This document shows positions 8,562 to 17,818 of a stretch of DNA of 64,000 nucleotides, in pieces. Positions within the stretch are counted from its first letter, which is position 1. Every line of letters starts with the position of its first letter. The position numbers and the translations under genes were made by a program. Below the pieces are notes generated by a model. The model was not told the DNA's origin and searched no databases. It saw only the letters and a program-made list of their open reading frames with translations. Origin of the DNA: Paenibacillus_D sp047238105 (GTDB lineage: Bacteria > Bacillota > Bacilli > Paenibacillales > Paenibacillaceae); NCBI RefSeq assembly GCF_047238105.1, contig NZ_JBDFMD010000001.1:2356001-2420000 (forward strand). The letters run 5' to 3'.

Positions 8562-9572
8562 ATGGACTACAACGTGTTCAAGCTTGGCGATGTAACTCTG
8601 CAGTCTGGAGCCATCCTGCCGGATGCGTTCCTCGCTTACAAAACCTATGGCACGCTGAATGCAGACAAAAGCAATGTCATCCTCTATCCGACGGCTTTTG
8701 GCGACCAGCATAGGGATAACGAATGGCTCATCGGCGAAGGCATGGCGCTTGATCCAGAGCACTACTTCATTATCGTTCCGAATCTGCTGGGCAATGGGCT
8801 GTCCTCTTCCCCAAGCAATACGCCTGCGCCATATGATCGGGACAACTTCCCGCAGGTGACGATCAGCGACAATGTCCGGTTCCAGCACCGGCTGCTCACA
8901 GCGCGTTATGGGATCACCAAGCTTGCTCTGGTGACGGGATGGTCGCTGGGGGCCGTCCAGGTGTATGCGTGGGCAGCGGGCTACCCGGATATGGTGGAGC
9001 GGATCGCACCGTTCGCCGGGACGGCCAAAGTATGGCCGCATACCCACGTATTTCTCGAAGGAGTCAAAGCGCCGCTGCATGCAGTGCTAAGGACGGGCGG
9101 GCTCGAAGGCGAGCGGGCCACAACCGCGCTGCGCGCCGTTGGACGAGTCTATGCCGGATGGGGCTTCTCGCAGTCTTTCTACCGGGAGTCAGGCTATACA
9201 CAGTGGGGCTCCGAGACGATGGAGGCCTTCCTGACCGACTTCTGGGAACGCAGCTTCACTGCTCATGATCCCTATAACCTGCTGGCGATGCTCTGGACGG
9301 GACAGCACGCAGATATCAGCGACAACGCAACGTACAACGGCGACTTCGAGCTGGCGCTGCGCAGCATCACCGCACAGGCGGTCGTGATGCCGGGCAGCAC
9401 GGACCTTTACTTCACCGCCGAGGATATTGAGTATGAAGCGAGCCTGATACCCCATGCGGTCTGTCGTCCCATCGCGTCGGTCTGGGGCCACCTGGCCGGC
9501 CGCGGGCTGAACCCGGAGGACAACCGGTTTATCGATGAACAGCTTGGGCAGTTGCTGGCGGCCAGCGTGTAG
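8562..9572 (+). CDS. Alpha/beta hydrolase, homoserine O-acetyltransferase (MetX)-like
   Basis: 336 residues from ATG 8562 (MDYNVFKLGD), chosen for the upstream GGAGGT. The fold is that of the MetX-type alpha/beta hydrolases: the nucleophile elbow GWSLGAVQ puts Ser at about residue 128, with acid Asp about 281 (GSTDLYF) and His about 310 (VWGHLAGRG). MetX proper has GGSLGGMQ and further substrate-binding residues, so acyl transfer to homoserine is not assured and it may be a hydrolase or other acyltransferase. It is divergent from the LysR gene. A strong inverted repeat at 9590-9626 follows. Confidence 0.82.
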   Translation: MDYNVFKLGDVTLQSGAILPDAFLAYKTYGTLNADKSNVILYPTAFGDQHRDNEWLIGEGMALDPEHYFIIVPNLLGNGLSSSPSNTPAPYDRDNFPQVTISDNVRFQHRLLTARYGITKLALVTGWSLGAVQVYAWAAGYPDMVERIAPFAGTAKVWPHTHVFLEGVKAPLHAVLRTGGLEGERATTALRAVGRVYAGWGFSQSFYRESGYTQWGSETMEAFLTDFWERSFTAHDPYNLLAMLWTGQHADISDNATYNGDFELALRSITAQAVVMPGSTDLYFTAEDIEYEASLIPHAVCRPIASVWGHLAGRGLNPEDNRFIDEQLGQLLAASV

Positions 9573-9589
9573 ACTAACGCATCTATACA

Positions 9590-9626
9590 AACAGGGAGCA
9601 GCTGCCGCAGCAGTCTGCTCCCTGTT
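9590..9626. terminator. Bidirectional terminator between convergent genes
   Basis: AACAGGGAGCAG and CTGCTCCCTGTT form a perfect 12-bp stem. It lies between the stop of the MetX-like gene (9572) and the stop of the SLH gene (9653) and can serve both strands. Confidence 0.8.
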
Positions 9627-9652
9627 ATTCATGTATCGTGAGGTGTCCTTTG

Positions 9653-12600
9653 CTATCTGTGCTCGTCGGCTGTATGGGCAATGGATGCCTCCAGGATATC
9701 TCCATACGCCCAGTGTGAAGCTGTTACATCCGAATACGGATTGTCTGCGCCTTGCAGAGGTGTGCGGCCGAATGCTCGATTGAGCACAGTGACCGCCTCG
9801 GCGCGGGTAAGTCCTTGATCGGGACGGAACAGCCCGTCTGCGTAACCGGACATCAGCCCCGCTGCTGCAGCACGGCGGATCGCATCGCTTGCCCAGTGCC
9901 GGGATGCATCCGGTGCCAATGCGGCCGCACTTGGCGCCTCTGCCGGCAGCAGACGGCTCGCAACCGTCGCCAGCTCAGCGCGTCTGATCGTCTGATCGGG
10001 ACGGAAGCTGCCGTCCGGGTAGCCCTGCATCAGACCTAGCGCCTGCATATCCGCGATATACGCTGCAGCCCAATGGGCATCGGACAGATCGCTGTAATCT
10101 GTGGCCGGACGTGCCTGCACCTGATCTCCGAGCAGCCGGGACAGCATCGCTGCCAGCTCCGCCCGCGTAACGATCCGTTCCGGTCCGAAGCGGCCATCCG
10201 GGTAGCCCTTGATGTAAGCCATATGGGCTTCATCGTCGGTGATGCTGACGATGCTGAAGGTACTGAACTTGTCGATCTCGATCTCGATGCCTTCGGGCAC
10301 ACCGTTGGCATCGTATACGATTACGCCCCGCTGCAGCTTCTTCTCGCCATCGCTGTGCTCGATATAGACGGCCAGCGAGTCGATCAGCCGCTGCAGCGCA
10401 GCCGACTGTTGCGGCAGCTCCAGCTGCGGGAGCGGGAATATCATCTTGGTCGCAAAGGCGGTGTAGTTGGTCTCGATGACCATCGGAGTCCCGAGCACCT
10501 GTGCCCGGCCGCCGCCAGCAGCTTCTTCCACCTGCTCTGAAGTTACAGTCCGTGTCACAACCGTCTGCCTCTCCTCGCCTCGCACCGGCACGATACGGAA
10601 AAACAGATCCCGCAAGCCCGCTTCCTGCATCGCTGTCAAGGTGCTCAGCGGCAGCTCGATCCGGGCACCCTCTGTACGAAGCTCCAGCGAAATGTCGTTA
10701 TCCGCCAGGAGCTTGAGCGAGGAAGCCGGAAGCGAGGTCGTCACCTCATCAGCCGGGTCACCGGGCAGGTCGTCGATCAGGATGATCGCTTTGGACTGGC
10801 CTTGCGCTTGCGCCTTGGCTACGACGCTTGCCGCTTTGGCTGTATCAAAGACGACGGCATCCACCTTCTTACCGGCTGCATCCACCGTGCGTGCAATCTC
10901 GACTCGTTCGGCTGCCTCCGTGCTGTCCCCGAGTGCTACGTCAACTACGCGCACATTGCCCGGAGTGACCGGAGACGGCCAAGGATTGCCGGGATAGATC
11001 GGCTGCTCATTGACGCGTTGCGTGACTTGGACAGCTGTCGATGCCGCGCTCCGGGCCCCGTTCACGGTCTGCGTCACGGTATAGCCACTGCCCGCCGTTA
11101 CGCTGTTGAAGGTGTAGGTGCCTTGCGCACTAGCTGCGGCTGTCTCTCCTACAACTTCGCCGATGGCATTGTACAACGTGAGCACGGCTCCAGGCAGCGC
11201 ATCCGTGACGCGTACGAGATTGACGCCTCCTGTAACCGTGACCGCCGGAGGCAAGACCGTTACTGTCCGCTGGATCGCCGTTGCGGCATTGCCGGCCTGG
11301 TCAACAACGTCGTAGGAGATGATATATATGCCTGGAATGGAAGTATCCACCGAGCCATTCACCGTGATCTCGTCTGTCAGATCGCCGTCAAGGGCATCCT
11401 CCGCCGTGGCGCCGGGATCGGTGTAGCTATCGCCCAGCAGCAGCTCCACCTCTGGCTCGCCGATAAGCGTCAATACAGGCGGTATCGTGTCTACTGTAAA
11501 GGTCGACATGGCTGGAGCGGCACTTTCATTGCCTGCCGCATCCGTAGCCGTCGCGCTCACCGTGTGCGGGCCTTCGCTCAGATCAGCGGTCGGCGTGTAG
11601 CTCCAGCTGCCATCGTTCTCGACATCGGCTTCACCGCTATGGGCTCCGATCGTCACGATGACCGTGCTGCCGACTTCAGTCGTGCCTGTAATGACTGGCC
11701 GCTTCACCGTAACCGTCGAACCGTTCGCCGGAGACAGAATCGTCGGACTATCGGGCGCTTCCGTATCCACGGTGAAGTTCACCGTCGTCGAAGGAACGCT
11801 TTCGTTACCTGCCGCATCCCTTGCAATTGCGCTAACCGAATGCGCCCCTTGACTCAGCGCTGTAGTCGGCGTGTACGACCAGTGGCCGCTGCCGTTCACC
11901 GTTGCGTTTACCGGCGCTGCGCCGTCGATGCTGATCAGCACCGTGCTGTCCGGCTCCGCCGTACCAGTGATCGTCGGCGATGCCGTCGTGTAGCCGCCGT
12001 TCGCCGGATAGGTGATGACCGGCGCTTCCGGCGCTTCGGTATCTACCGTGAAGCTGACCGGCTGCGATGGCTCGCTCGTATTGCCAGCCGCATCGGCAGC
12101 GACTACCGTCACTTCATACGGTCCGTCTGTCAGAGCGGATGGGGTGTACGACCACTCGCCAGCCACTTGCGTCGCTTCCCCTAACGCCGTCCCGTTGATG
12201 AATACGGTCACGCTGTCTGCATCGGCATCCGCACTGATCGTGACCGTCGGCGTCGCATCCGAGGTAACCGTGCCGTTGGCCGGAGCCAAGATCGTCGGCG
12301 CGGCTGGCGGGATCGTGTCGACCGTGAAGCTGGCGGTCGCCGGCGGCGTGCTTTCGTTGCCTGCCGCGTCCGTTGCCGTGACGCTTACCGTGTGCGGGCC
12401 TTCGCTCAGATCGGCGGTAGGCGTGTAGCTCCAGCTGCCGTCCTGCTGTACTGAGGCCGCGCCACTCGCGCCGCCGACCGTCACCATGACGGTGCTGCCG
12501 ATTTCAGTCATGCCGGTGATGACCGGCCGCTTCTCGGTCACAGTAGAGCCGTCCTCAGGGGCGGTAATGACCGGCGCCGCCGGTGGTATCGTATCCACGG

Positions 12601-15418
12601 TGAAGTTCACCGTCGTCGAAGGAATGCTTTCGTTACCTGCCGCATCCCGCGCAATCGCGCTCACAGTGTGCGAGCCTTCATCAAGAGCGGTCGTTGGCGC
12701 GTAACTCCACATGCCAGTACCGTTCACCGTTGCGCTGACCGGCGCTGCGCCGTCGATGCTGATCAGCACCGTGCTGTCCGGCTCTGCCGTGCCGGTAATC
12801 GTCGGCTCCGCTGTCGTGTAGCCGCCGCTCGCCGGATACGTGATGACCGGCGCTTCCGGCGATTCAGTATCTACCGTGAAGCTGACCGGCTGCGATGACT
12901 CGCTCGTATTGCCATGCAGGTCTGAGGCGGTAGCCGTTGCCTCATACGTTCCGTCTGTCAATGCTGACAGTGTATAGCTCCACTCGCCAGCCTCTAACGT
13001 CGCTTCCCCTGCCTCACTCCCGTTGAGGAATACCGTCACCTTAACGGCATCGGCGTCCGCAGTGAGCGTGATCGTCGGCGTCGCATCCGAGGTAACCGTG
13101 CCGTTGGCCGGAGCCAAGATCGTCGGCACGCCCGGCGGGATCGTGTCGACCGTGAAGCTGGCGGTCGCCGGCGGCGTGCTTTCGTTGCCTGCCGCATCCG
13201 TTGCCGTGACGCTCACCGTGTGCGGCCCTTCGCTCAGATCAGCGGTCGGCGTGTAGCTCCAGTTGCCGTCCTGCTGTACTGAGGCCGCTCCACTCGCGCC
13301 ACCGACCGTCACCCTAACCGTACTGCCGACTTCAGTCATGCCTGTGATGACCGGCCGTTTCTCCGTCACGGTTGTGCCGGCCGCAGGGGAGGTAATGACC
13401 GGCGTCGCCGGTGGCTCCGTATCCACGGTGAAGTTCACCGTCGTCGAAGGAATGCTTTCGTTACCTGCCTCATCCCTCGCAGTTGCGCTAACCGAATGTG
13501 GCCCTTGACTCAGCGGCGAGGCTGGCGTGTACGACCAGTCACCGCTGCCGTTCACCGTTGCGCTGGCTGGCGCTGCGCCGTCGATGCTGATCAACACCGT
13601 GCTGTCCGGCTCCGCTGTACCAGTGATCGTCGGCGATGCCGTCGTGTAGCCGCCGCTCGCCGGATACGTGATGACCGGCGCTTCCGGCGTTTCGGTATCT
13701 ACCGTGAAGCTGACCGGCTGCGATGGCTCGCTCGTATTGCCAGCCGCATCCGCAGCGACTGCCGTCACTTCATACGTTCCGTCTGTCAGAGCAGATGGGG
13801 TGTACGTCCACTCGCCAGCCACAAATTCGGCATCTCCCACTTCGATCTCATTGAGGAGCACCGTCACCTTAACGGCATCACTGTCCGCACTGATCGTGAC
13901 CGTCGGCGTCGCATCCGAGGTAACCGTGCCGTTGGCCGGAGCCAAGATCGTCGGCGCGGCTGGCGGGATCGTGTCGACCGTGAAGCTTGCGGTCGCTGGC
14001 GGCGTGCTTTCGTTGCCTGCCGCATCCGTTGCCGTGACGCTCACCGTGTGCGGGCCTTCGTCCAGATCGGCGGTCGGCGTGTAGCTCCAACTGCCGTTCG
14101 GCTGCACTGTGGCCGCTTCGCTCGCGCCGCCGACCGACACCATGACCGTGCTGCCGGCTTCAGTCGTACCGGTGATGACCGGCCGTTTCTCCGTCACGGT
14201 TGTGCCGTCCGCAGGTGAGGTAATGACCGGTGTCGCTGGTGGAACCGTATCAACGATGAAATTCACCGTCGCCGAAGGAATGCTGACATTGCCTGCAGCA
14301 TCCCTCGCAGTTGCGCTAACCGCGTGCGGCCCTTGACTCAGCTGCGAGACCGGCGTGTGCGACCAGAAGCCGCTGCCGTTCACCGTTGCGTTTACCTGCG
14401 CTGCGCCGTCAATGCTGATCAGCACCGTACTGCCCGCCTCCGCGGTACCACTAATCGTTGGCGTTTCCGACGTATAACTGCCATTTAATGGCGTCGTGAT
14501 GACCGGCGCGTTCGGCGCGACGTCATCGATTACCGTAACTGTAAAGGGTTTTTCGAAAGTCTCGCCCAGTTGGTCCGTCGTACGAATCCGCACGGAATAT
14601 GTACCCGCCGGTATTTCCGCTGCCAGAACGGCCCGGAGCTGATTCCCCACGATGGAAAATCTGCTGTTATCCGTATCACCTGTCCCGTATACCAAGGAAT
14701 ATTCATGCTCATCTCCGGCGTCCGGGTCAGTCGTTGTCAAGATACCTACAACCAAATCAGCCGAGCTTTGATTAATCGTGTTGTTGCTTAGCGAAATATC
14801 GGTAGGTGAATTATTTGCAGGGCCGTAGTCGATAACGAGATGGGGCGTAGCATCGAGTTGGCAGTCTGCGTTCCCGGCGCACCCTTGTTCGGCTAACATT
14901 ATTGAGGCGCTATTTAAATATCCCCCCATGCTGCTAAGCAATAACGAGGCATAACTCGGATTATCAAAGTTTATCTGCAACAAACTAGTTACATCAATTG
15001 AATATTGTGTTAGATCTGTATATGGGGAGATTACATAATTATTGTCAAGGATCCGGTTTACAACTAACCCATTGTTTATTTCTGGAAATGGTACCCAGTC
15101 ATCTTTAGCAGTTACTTGAATCATTAAATTTTGGTTAAACGTCGGCTCATAAAAACTGACGACCAACTGCGCTGAATTAATGGTACGAGTCGAGTCAACT
15201 GGGAATTTTAAGACCGTTATCATATTATGATTCTGATTAGAACCAATTAAGTTAAATCCATCAGTCTGCGGCTGTACACTCCCCGAAACTGTATCCCAAA
15301 CCATCTCCTGTGAAGCAGGACTCTTGACACCCAAGGCCGCAACTTGCTGAGGCACAACCAATTGCAGCCATAGGGCGCAAATAAAAAACACCATTGAACC
15401 GGAAATTCGCTTCCTCAC
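9653..15418 (-). CDS. SLH-anchored surface protein with eleven 92-residue Ig-like repeats
   Basis: 1921 residues, start GTG 15418 with GGAGG upstream. Order: signal peptide (residues 1-29); a beta-rich region of about 170 residues; a cadherin-like module (about 205-298); eleven Ig-like repeats of exactly 92 residues, each ending FTVDT or similar; a DUF5011/HYR-type module (VDQAGNAATA); a carboxypeptidase-regulatory-like module; a long unassigned region; and three SLH motifs at the end (YPDGRFGPERIVTRAE, YPDGSFRPDQTIRRAE, YADGLFRPDQGLTRAE). SLH motifs bind pyruvylated cell-wall polymer, so the protein should project a long stalk from the surface. The role is probably adhesion or display. It follows the collar-protein operon on the same strand. 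Confidence 0.9.
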   Translation of the reverse strand: MRKRISGSMVFFICALWLQLVVPQQVAALGVKSPASQEMVWDTVSGSVQPQTDGFNLIGSNQNHNMITVLKFPVDSTRTINSAQLVVSFYEPTFNQNLMIQVTAKDDWVPFPEINNGLVVNRILDNNYVISPYTDLTQYSIDVTSLLQINFDNPSYASLLLSSMGGYLNSASIMLAEQGCAGNADCQLDATPHLVIDYGPANNSPTDISLSNNTINQSSADLVVGILTTTDPDAGDEHEYSLVYGTGDTDNSRFSIVGNQLRAVLAAEIPAGTYSVRIRTTDQLGETFEKPFTVTVIDDVAPNAPVITTPLNGSYTSETPTISGTAEAGSTVLISIDGAAQVNATVNGSGFWSHTPVSQLSQGPHAVSATARDAAGNVSIPSATVNFIVDTVPPATPVITSPADGTTVTEKRPVITGTTEAGSTVMVSVGGASEAATVQPNGSWSYTPTADLDEGPHTVSVTATDAAGNESTPPATASFTVDTIPPAAPTILAPANGTVTSDATPTVTISADSDAVKVTVLLNEIEVGDAEFVAGEWTYTPSALTDGTYEVTAVAADAAGNTSEPSQPVSFTVDTETPEAPVITYPASGGYTTASPTITGTAEPDSTVLISIDGAAPASATVNGSGDWSYTPASPLSQGPHSVSATARDEAGNESIPSTTVNFTVDTEPPATPVITSPAAGTTVTEKRPVITGMTEVGSTVRVTVGGASGAASVQQDGNWSYTPTADLSEGPHTVSVTATDAAGNESTPPATASFTVDTIPPGVPTILAPANGTVTSDATPTITLTADADAVKVTVFLNGSEAGEATLEAGEWSYTLSALTDGTYEATATASDLHGNTSESSQPVSFTVDTESPEAPVITYPASGGYTTAEPTITGTAEPDSTVLISIDGAAPVSATVNGTGMWSYAPTTALDEGSHTVSAIARDAAGNESIPSTTVNFTVDTIPPAAPVITAPEDGSTVTEKRPVITGMTEIGSTVMVTVGGASGAASVQQDGSWSYTPTADLSEGPHTVSVTATDAAGNESTPPATASFTVDTIPPAAPTILAPANGTVTSDATPTVTISADADADSVTVFINGTALGEATQVAGEWSYTPSALTDGPYEVTVVAADAAGNTSEPSQPVSFTVDTEAPEAPVITYPANGGYTTASPTITGTAEPDSTVLISIDGAAPVNATVNGSGHWSYTPTTALSQGAHSVSAIARDAAGNESVPSTTVNFTVDTEAPDSPTILSPANGSTVTVKRPVITGTTEVGSTVIVTIGAHSGEADVENDGSWSYTPTADLSEGPHTVSATATDAAGNESAAPAMSTFTVDTIPPVLTLIGEPEVELLLGDSYTDPGATAEDALDGDLTDEITVNGSVDTSIPGIYIISYDVVDQAGNAATAIQRTVTVLPPAVTVTGGVNLVRVTDALPGAVLTLYNAIGEVVGETAAASAQGTYTFNSVTAGSGYTVTQTVNGARSAASTAVQVTQRVNEQPIYPGNPWPSPVTPGNVRVVDVALGDSTEAAERVEIARTVDAAGKKVDAVVFDTAKAASVVAKAQAQGQSKAIILIDDLPGDPADEVTTSLPASSLKLLADNDISLELRTEGARIELPLSTLTAMQEAGLRDLFFRIVPVRGEERQTVVTRTVTSEQVEEAAGGGRAQVLGTPMVIETNYTAFATKMIFPLPQLELPQQSAALQRLIDSLAVYIEHSDGEKKLQRGVIVYDANGVPEGIEIEIDKFSTFSIVSITDDEAHMAYIKGYPDGRFGPERIVTRAELAAMLSRLLGDQVQARPATDYSDLSDAHWAAAYIADMQALGLMQGYPDGSFRPDQTIRRAELATVASRLLPAEAPSAAALAPDASRHWASDAIRRAAAAGLMSGYADGLFRPDQGLTRAEAVTVLNRAFGRTPLQGADNPYSDVTASHWAYGDILEASIAHTADEHR
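11486..14521 (-). repeat. Tandem Ig-repeat array with an 828-bp higher-order unit
   Basis: Eleven in-frame 276-bp repeats fill this interval exactly (11 x 276 = 3036). They fall into three alternating types, recognisable by SIDGAAP, TVTEKRPVITG and ILAPANGTVTSDATPT, in the order A-B-C repeated three times and then A-B. The DNA marker GAGGTAACCGTGCCGTTGGC of the C type recurs at 12261, 13089 and 13917, exactly 828 bp apart. This shows recent duplication of a three-domain block. Confidence 0.92.
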
Positions 15419-15448
15419 ACTTTAACACCTCCCTGTTCCCTCAAAAGA

Positions 15449-15477
15449 AGGCTTACCGACTAGTTACAGATAAGCCT
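15449..15477 (-). terminator. Hairpin between the collar genes and the SLH gene
   Basis: AGGCTTA and TAAGCCT pair around a 15-base loop. On the minus strand the stem is followed by TTCTTTT. It could end the collar operon or partly attenuate read-through into the SLH gene, whose start codon lies about 30 bp further on. Confidence 0.6.
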
Positions 15478-15486
15478 GAATTATGA

Positions 15487-16014
15487 TCACTGCTTGGGCG
15501 GGAATACCCCTTCGAATGCAATAATGAAGGAAAGTGCGACAAACGGCTGCATGTTGTTGTGCAGCTGAGAACCCCCGGCAGCATTGACCGCAAGCGAGTT
15601 CATCTGCGTATTCGGCGTAGCTGAATACGGTTTAACGGAAAACGCCGAATTCGCCTCACTCCCCCAGATCGCACTCGTCGGGTCCGCCACGCCGTTTGCG
15701 GTAACGGTAGTGCCTTGGGGCGTATGGGTATGACTCGGGATCTGCGTCTCCTCCAACGTTACGGCGGCTTCGCCGAACGTTTGAGCGATGACTCTCGGGG
15801 TCAGACCGGGACCTGTACCCGTCCCTACCGGAACCCGGCCCATAAGGTTGGGGAGATGAAATGTGGATCTGCCGTCTCCTCCATATTGGTTGCCAATAAC
15901 GGCGAACAAAGCCGGATACTGCTGCACAAACAGCTGCGCACCATCGCAGAACGCCCAGCCGGTCGGTGCAAAATTGCCGGCAAACAAGCGAATCTCGCCT
16001 ACATACGGATCCAT
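15487..16014 (-). CDS. Phage tail collar-domain protein (microcystin-dependent protein-like), copy 1
   Basis: 175 residues, start ATG 16014 with TTAGGAGG upstream. The N-terminus YVGEIRLFAGNFAPTGWAFC and the motif GGDGRSTFHLPNLMGRVPVG are signatures of the phage tail collar family (PF07484). The C-terminus carries GGSQLHNNMQPF. In phages this fold sits at fibre tips. In bacteria the family also includes MdpB-like proteins of unknown function. No signal peptide is visible. It is the third of three adjacent paralogues behind a GNAT acetyltransferase, with no tail, capsid or holin genes nearby. Confidence 0.9.
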   Translation of the reverse strand: MDPYVGEIRLFAGNFAPTGWAFCDGAQLFVQQYPALFAVIGNQYGGDGRSTFHLPNLMGRVPVGTGTGPGLTPRVIAQTFGEAAVTLEETQIPSHTHTPQGTTVTANGVADPTSAIWGSEANSAFSVKPYSATPNTQMNSLAVNAAGGSQLHNNMQPFVALSFIIAFEGVFPPKQ

Positions 16015-16025
16015 GTGGGTACCTC

Positions 16026-16529
16026 CTAATGTTGAGTGGGATAAATTCCGTTCAAGGCAATACAAAATGAAACGACCGTGTAGGGCTGCATGTTGTCATG
16101 CGCCTGGCTGCCTCCGGCAGTTGCTAAAGCAGCTGGGGACATCGTCGTGTCGGCAGTACTAGCATAAATCTGACGATTTGATGCCATCGTCCCCCATGTA
16201 TTGCCCGTAGGGACGGGCTGATTCGCGGAATCCGTACTCCCGCTGGCCGTATGATTATGCTGAGGCATCTCATTGAGCGTCAACGTATGTGCGGCTTCTC
16301 CAGCCGACGTTGCTACCGGGATCGAGGAAGAACGGTGAAGCGGCGCCCGGCCATTCAGATTGGGCAGTGCAAATGTCGTCTGACCGTTACCCCCGTACCG
16401 GTTCCCCAGCAACGAAAACAAGGCTTGGTTCTGGTTAACCTGCAAAATCTGCCCGTTGCACGGTGCCCAGCCACTGGGGATAACCCCAAATGAGAAAAGG
16501 CGAATTTCGCCTACAAACGGTTCAGCCAT
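16026..16529 (-). CDS. Phage tail collar-domain protein, copy 2
   Basis: 167 residues, start ATG 16529 with GGAGGGTTTTTG upstream. It has the same architecture as its neighbours: FVGEIRLFSFGVIPSGWAPC at the N-terminus, GGNGQTTFALPNLNGRAPL in the middle and GGSQAHDNMQPY near the end. It is the most divergent of the three in the first 30 residues. It is separated by 11 bp from copy 1 and 26 bp from copy 3, so one transcript is likely. Three non-identical copies suggest a hetero-oligomer, which is an inference. Confidence 0.9.
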   Translation of the reverse strand: MAEPFVGEIRLFSFGVIPSGWAPCNGQILQVNQNQALFSLLGNRYGGNGQTTFALPNLNGRAPLHRSSSIPVATSAGEAAHTLTLNEMPQHNHTASGSTDSANQPVPTGNTWGTMASNRQIYASTADTTMSPAALATAGGSQAHDNMQPYTVVSFCIALNGIYPTQH

Positions 16530-16555
16530 CAAAAACCCTCCTTATTAAGTTTCAA

Positions 16556-17062
16556 CTATCCTTGCGACGGATAGTTCCCCTCGGTGGCGATAATAAAACT
16601 AACTGCAAATGTCGGCATCATGTTATCATGCGCCTGGTTGCCCCCCACTGCAGAGACGGTGGACGCATGCATCGTCGTATTGGGTTCGACGTTAGTCTGG
16701 TAATTCGTCACTCCCGTCGACAACCCCCAATATGCATTCTCAGGTGAATTGCTGGTGGCTGCCGTCTTGCTGGCATGGACAACATGCGTATGCTGCGGAA
16801 GCTGGTTCTGGGTCAGCGTTACCTTTTCTGTGCCTGCCTTCTGACCCATTGCATACCCTGTTCCTATATGAATGGGCACCCGGCCCCGCAGATCCGGCAA
16901 AGCAAAATTCGTCCGGCCATCGCCGCCATAAGTTGTGCCAATCAGCGAATATAAGGCTTCATTGTCATAAATATTCACTATGCTGCCATCGCAGATCGCC
17001 CAGCCTTGCGGCGCATAATTGCCGGCAAACATCCGAATCTCTCCTACATACTGGTCGCTCAT
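16556..17062 (-). CDS. Phage tail collar-domain protein, copy 3
   Basis: 168 residues, start ATG 17062 with AAGGAAGGGG upstream. The start codon overlaps the TGA of the acetyltransferase gene by one base, so the two are translationally coupled. Motifs are YVGEIRMFAGNYAPQGWAIC, GGDGRTNFALPDLRGRVPIH and GGNQAHDNMMPT. It is the first collar paralogue in the operon. Confidence 0.9.
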   Translation of the reverse strand: MSDQYVGEIRMFAGNYAPQGWAICDGSIVNIYDNEALYSLIGTTYGGDGRTNFALPDLRGRVPIHIGTGYAMGQKAGTEKVTLTQNQLPQHTHVVHASKTAATSNSPENAYWGLSTGVTNYQTNVEPNTTMHASTVSAVGGNQAHDNMMPTFAVSFIIATEGNYPSQG

Positions 17063-17565
17063 CAATATTCCCCTTCCTTTGGATCGTCCATCTCGTCCGG
17101 CACCCATTCCATAAAGCCATACATCTCGTTGCTTCCGGTAAGTCTAAATCCCATCCGCTCATAGAGACGGCGGGCAGGATTGTCCTTGCTGACGCTCAGC
17201 TTCAGATTGAGACGCTCTGAAGCGGCATCCTGCTGTACACGCCTTAATATAGCGGTTCCAATTCCTTGACCGCGGCTTGCCTCGACTAACGCCAAGTCAA
17301 CGATCCGTTTATGATCCGCCGCCGTGTAGATGAGACAGCGTCCGACAGCCTTCTCGGCGAAGAGGATGATCTGGTCGGAAGCGCCTGGGAACTCCGACGC
17401 ATAGGAACCCCGACGCGCTTCCCACTGCATGCGCAGGAACGGCTCGGCCTGCTCCATCGTCCAGCCCCACAGCTCCATCTCCGCTTGCCGGGAATCGGCG
17501 TACAGCTCGTACAGGAACGTCTTGTCGCTTGCTGTCGCATCGCGCAGCTCGATTCGGTTGGACAC
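17062..17565 (-). CDS. GNAT-family N-acetyltransferase
   Basis: 167 residues from GTG 17565, chosen for the upstream AAAGGAGAGG. The acetyl-CoA-binding core is visible: VDLALVEASRGQGIGTAILR has the R/QxxGxG/A pattern, followed by SVSKDNPARRLYERMGFRLT, the usual motif B. The substrate is unknown. It opens the operon with three collar proteins and overlaps the first of them by one base, so it may acetylate a collar protein, a small molecule or the RimI-type N-terminus of a partner. None of these is shown by sequence. Confidence 0.88.
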   Translation of the reverse strand: MSNRIELRDATASDKTFLYELYADSRQAEMELWGWTMEQAEPFLRMQWEARRGSYASEFPGASDQIILFAEKAVGRCLIYTAADHKRIVDLALVEASRGQGIGTAILRRVQQDAASERLNLKLSVSKDNPARRLYERMGFRLTGSNEMYGFMEWVPDEMDDPKEGEY

Positions 17566-17818
17566 AGCCTCTCCTTTCTGCTCGTTGAGCGGTTCGCGCC
17601 CGGTTATCAACCTCGGTACCCCCTGTGCTTTCCTGCATGTACAATTTCATCTTGCACATAGCTACATTTTACCAGTAAATTCCGGAAAAATTCTATACAA
17701 AATCTGAAAAATAGGACTTTTGAACCAGGTTAGAATGCCCATGCACATCTTCGACATCGATACATCTCCCATCCCCCTTTCCATGCTATACTGATTACAA
17801 CAATATTCTTATTGTGGA

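Noticed and set aside
10802..12184. A 460-residue Arg-rich gene opposite the Ig repeats
   Set aside because: Low-complexity Arg/Ala/Cys composition, antisense to clear Ig-repeat coding sequence, no start signal.
15487..17062. A prophage
   Set aside because: Only collar-domain genes are present. There is no integrase, capsid, terminase, tail tube, holin or attachment-site-like repeat.
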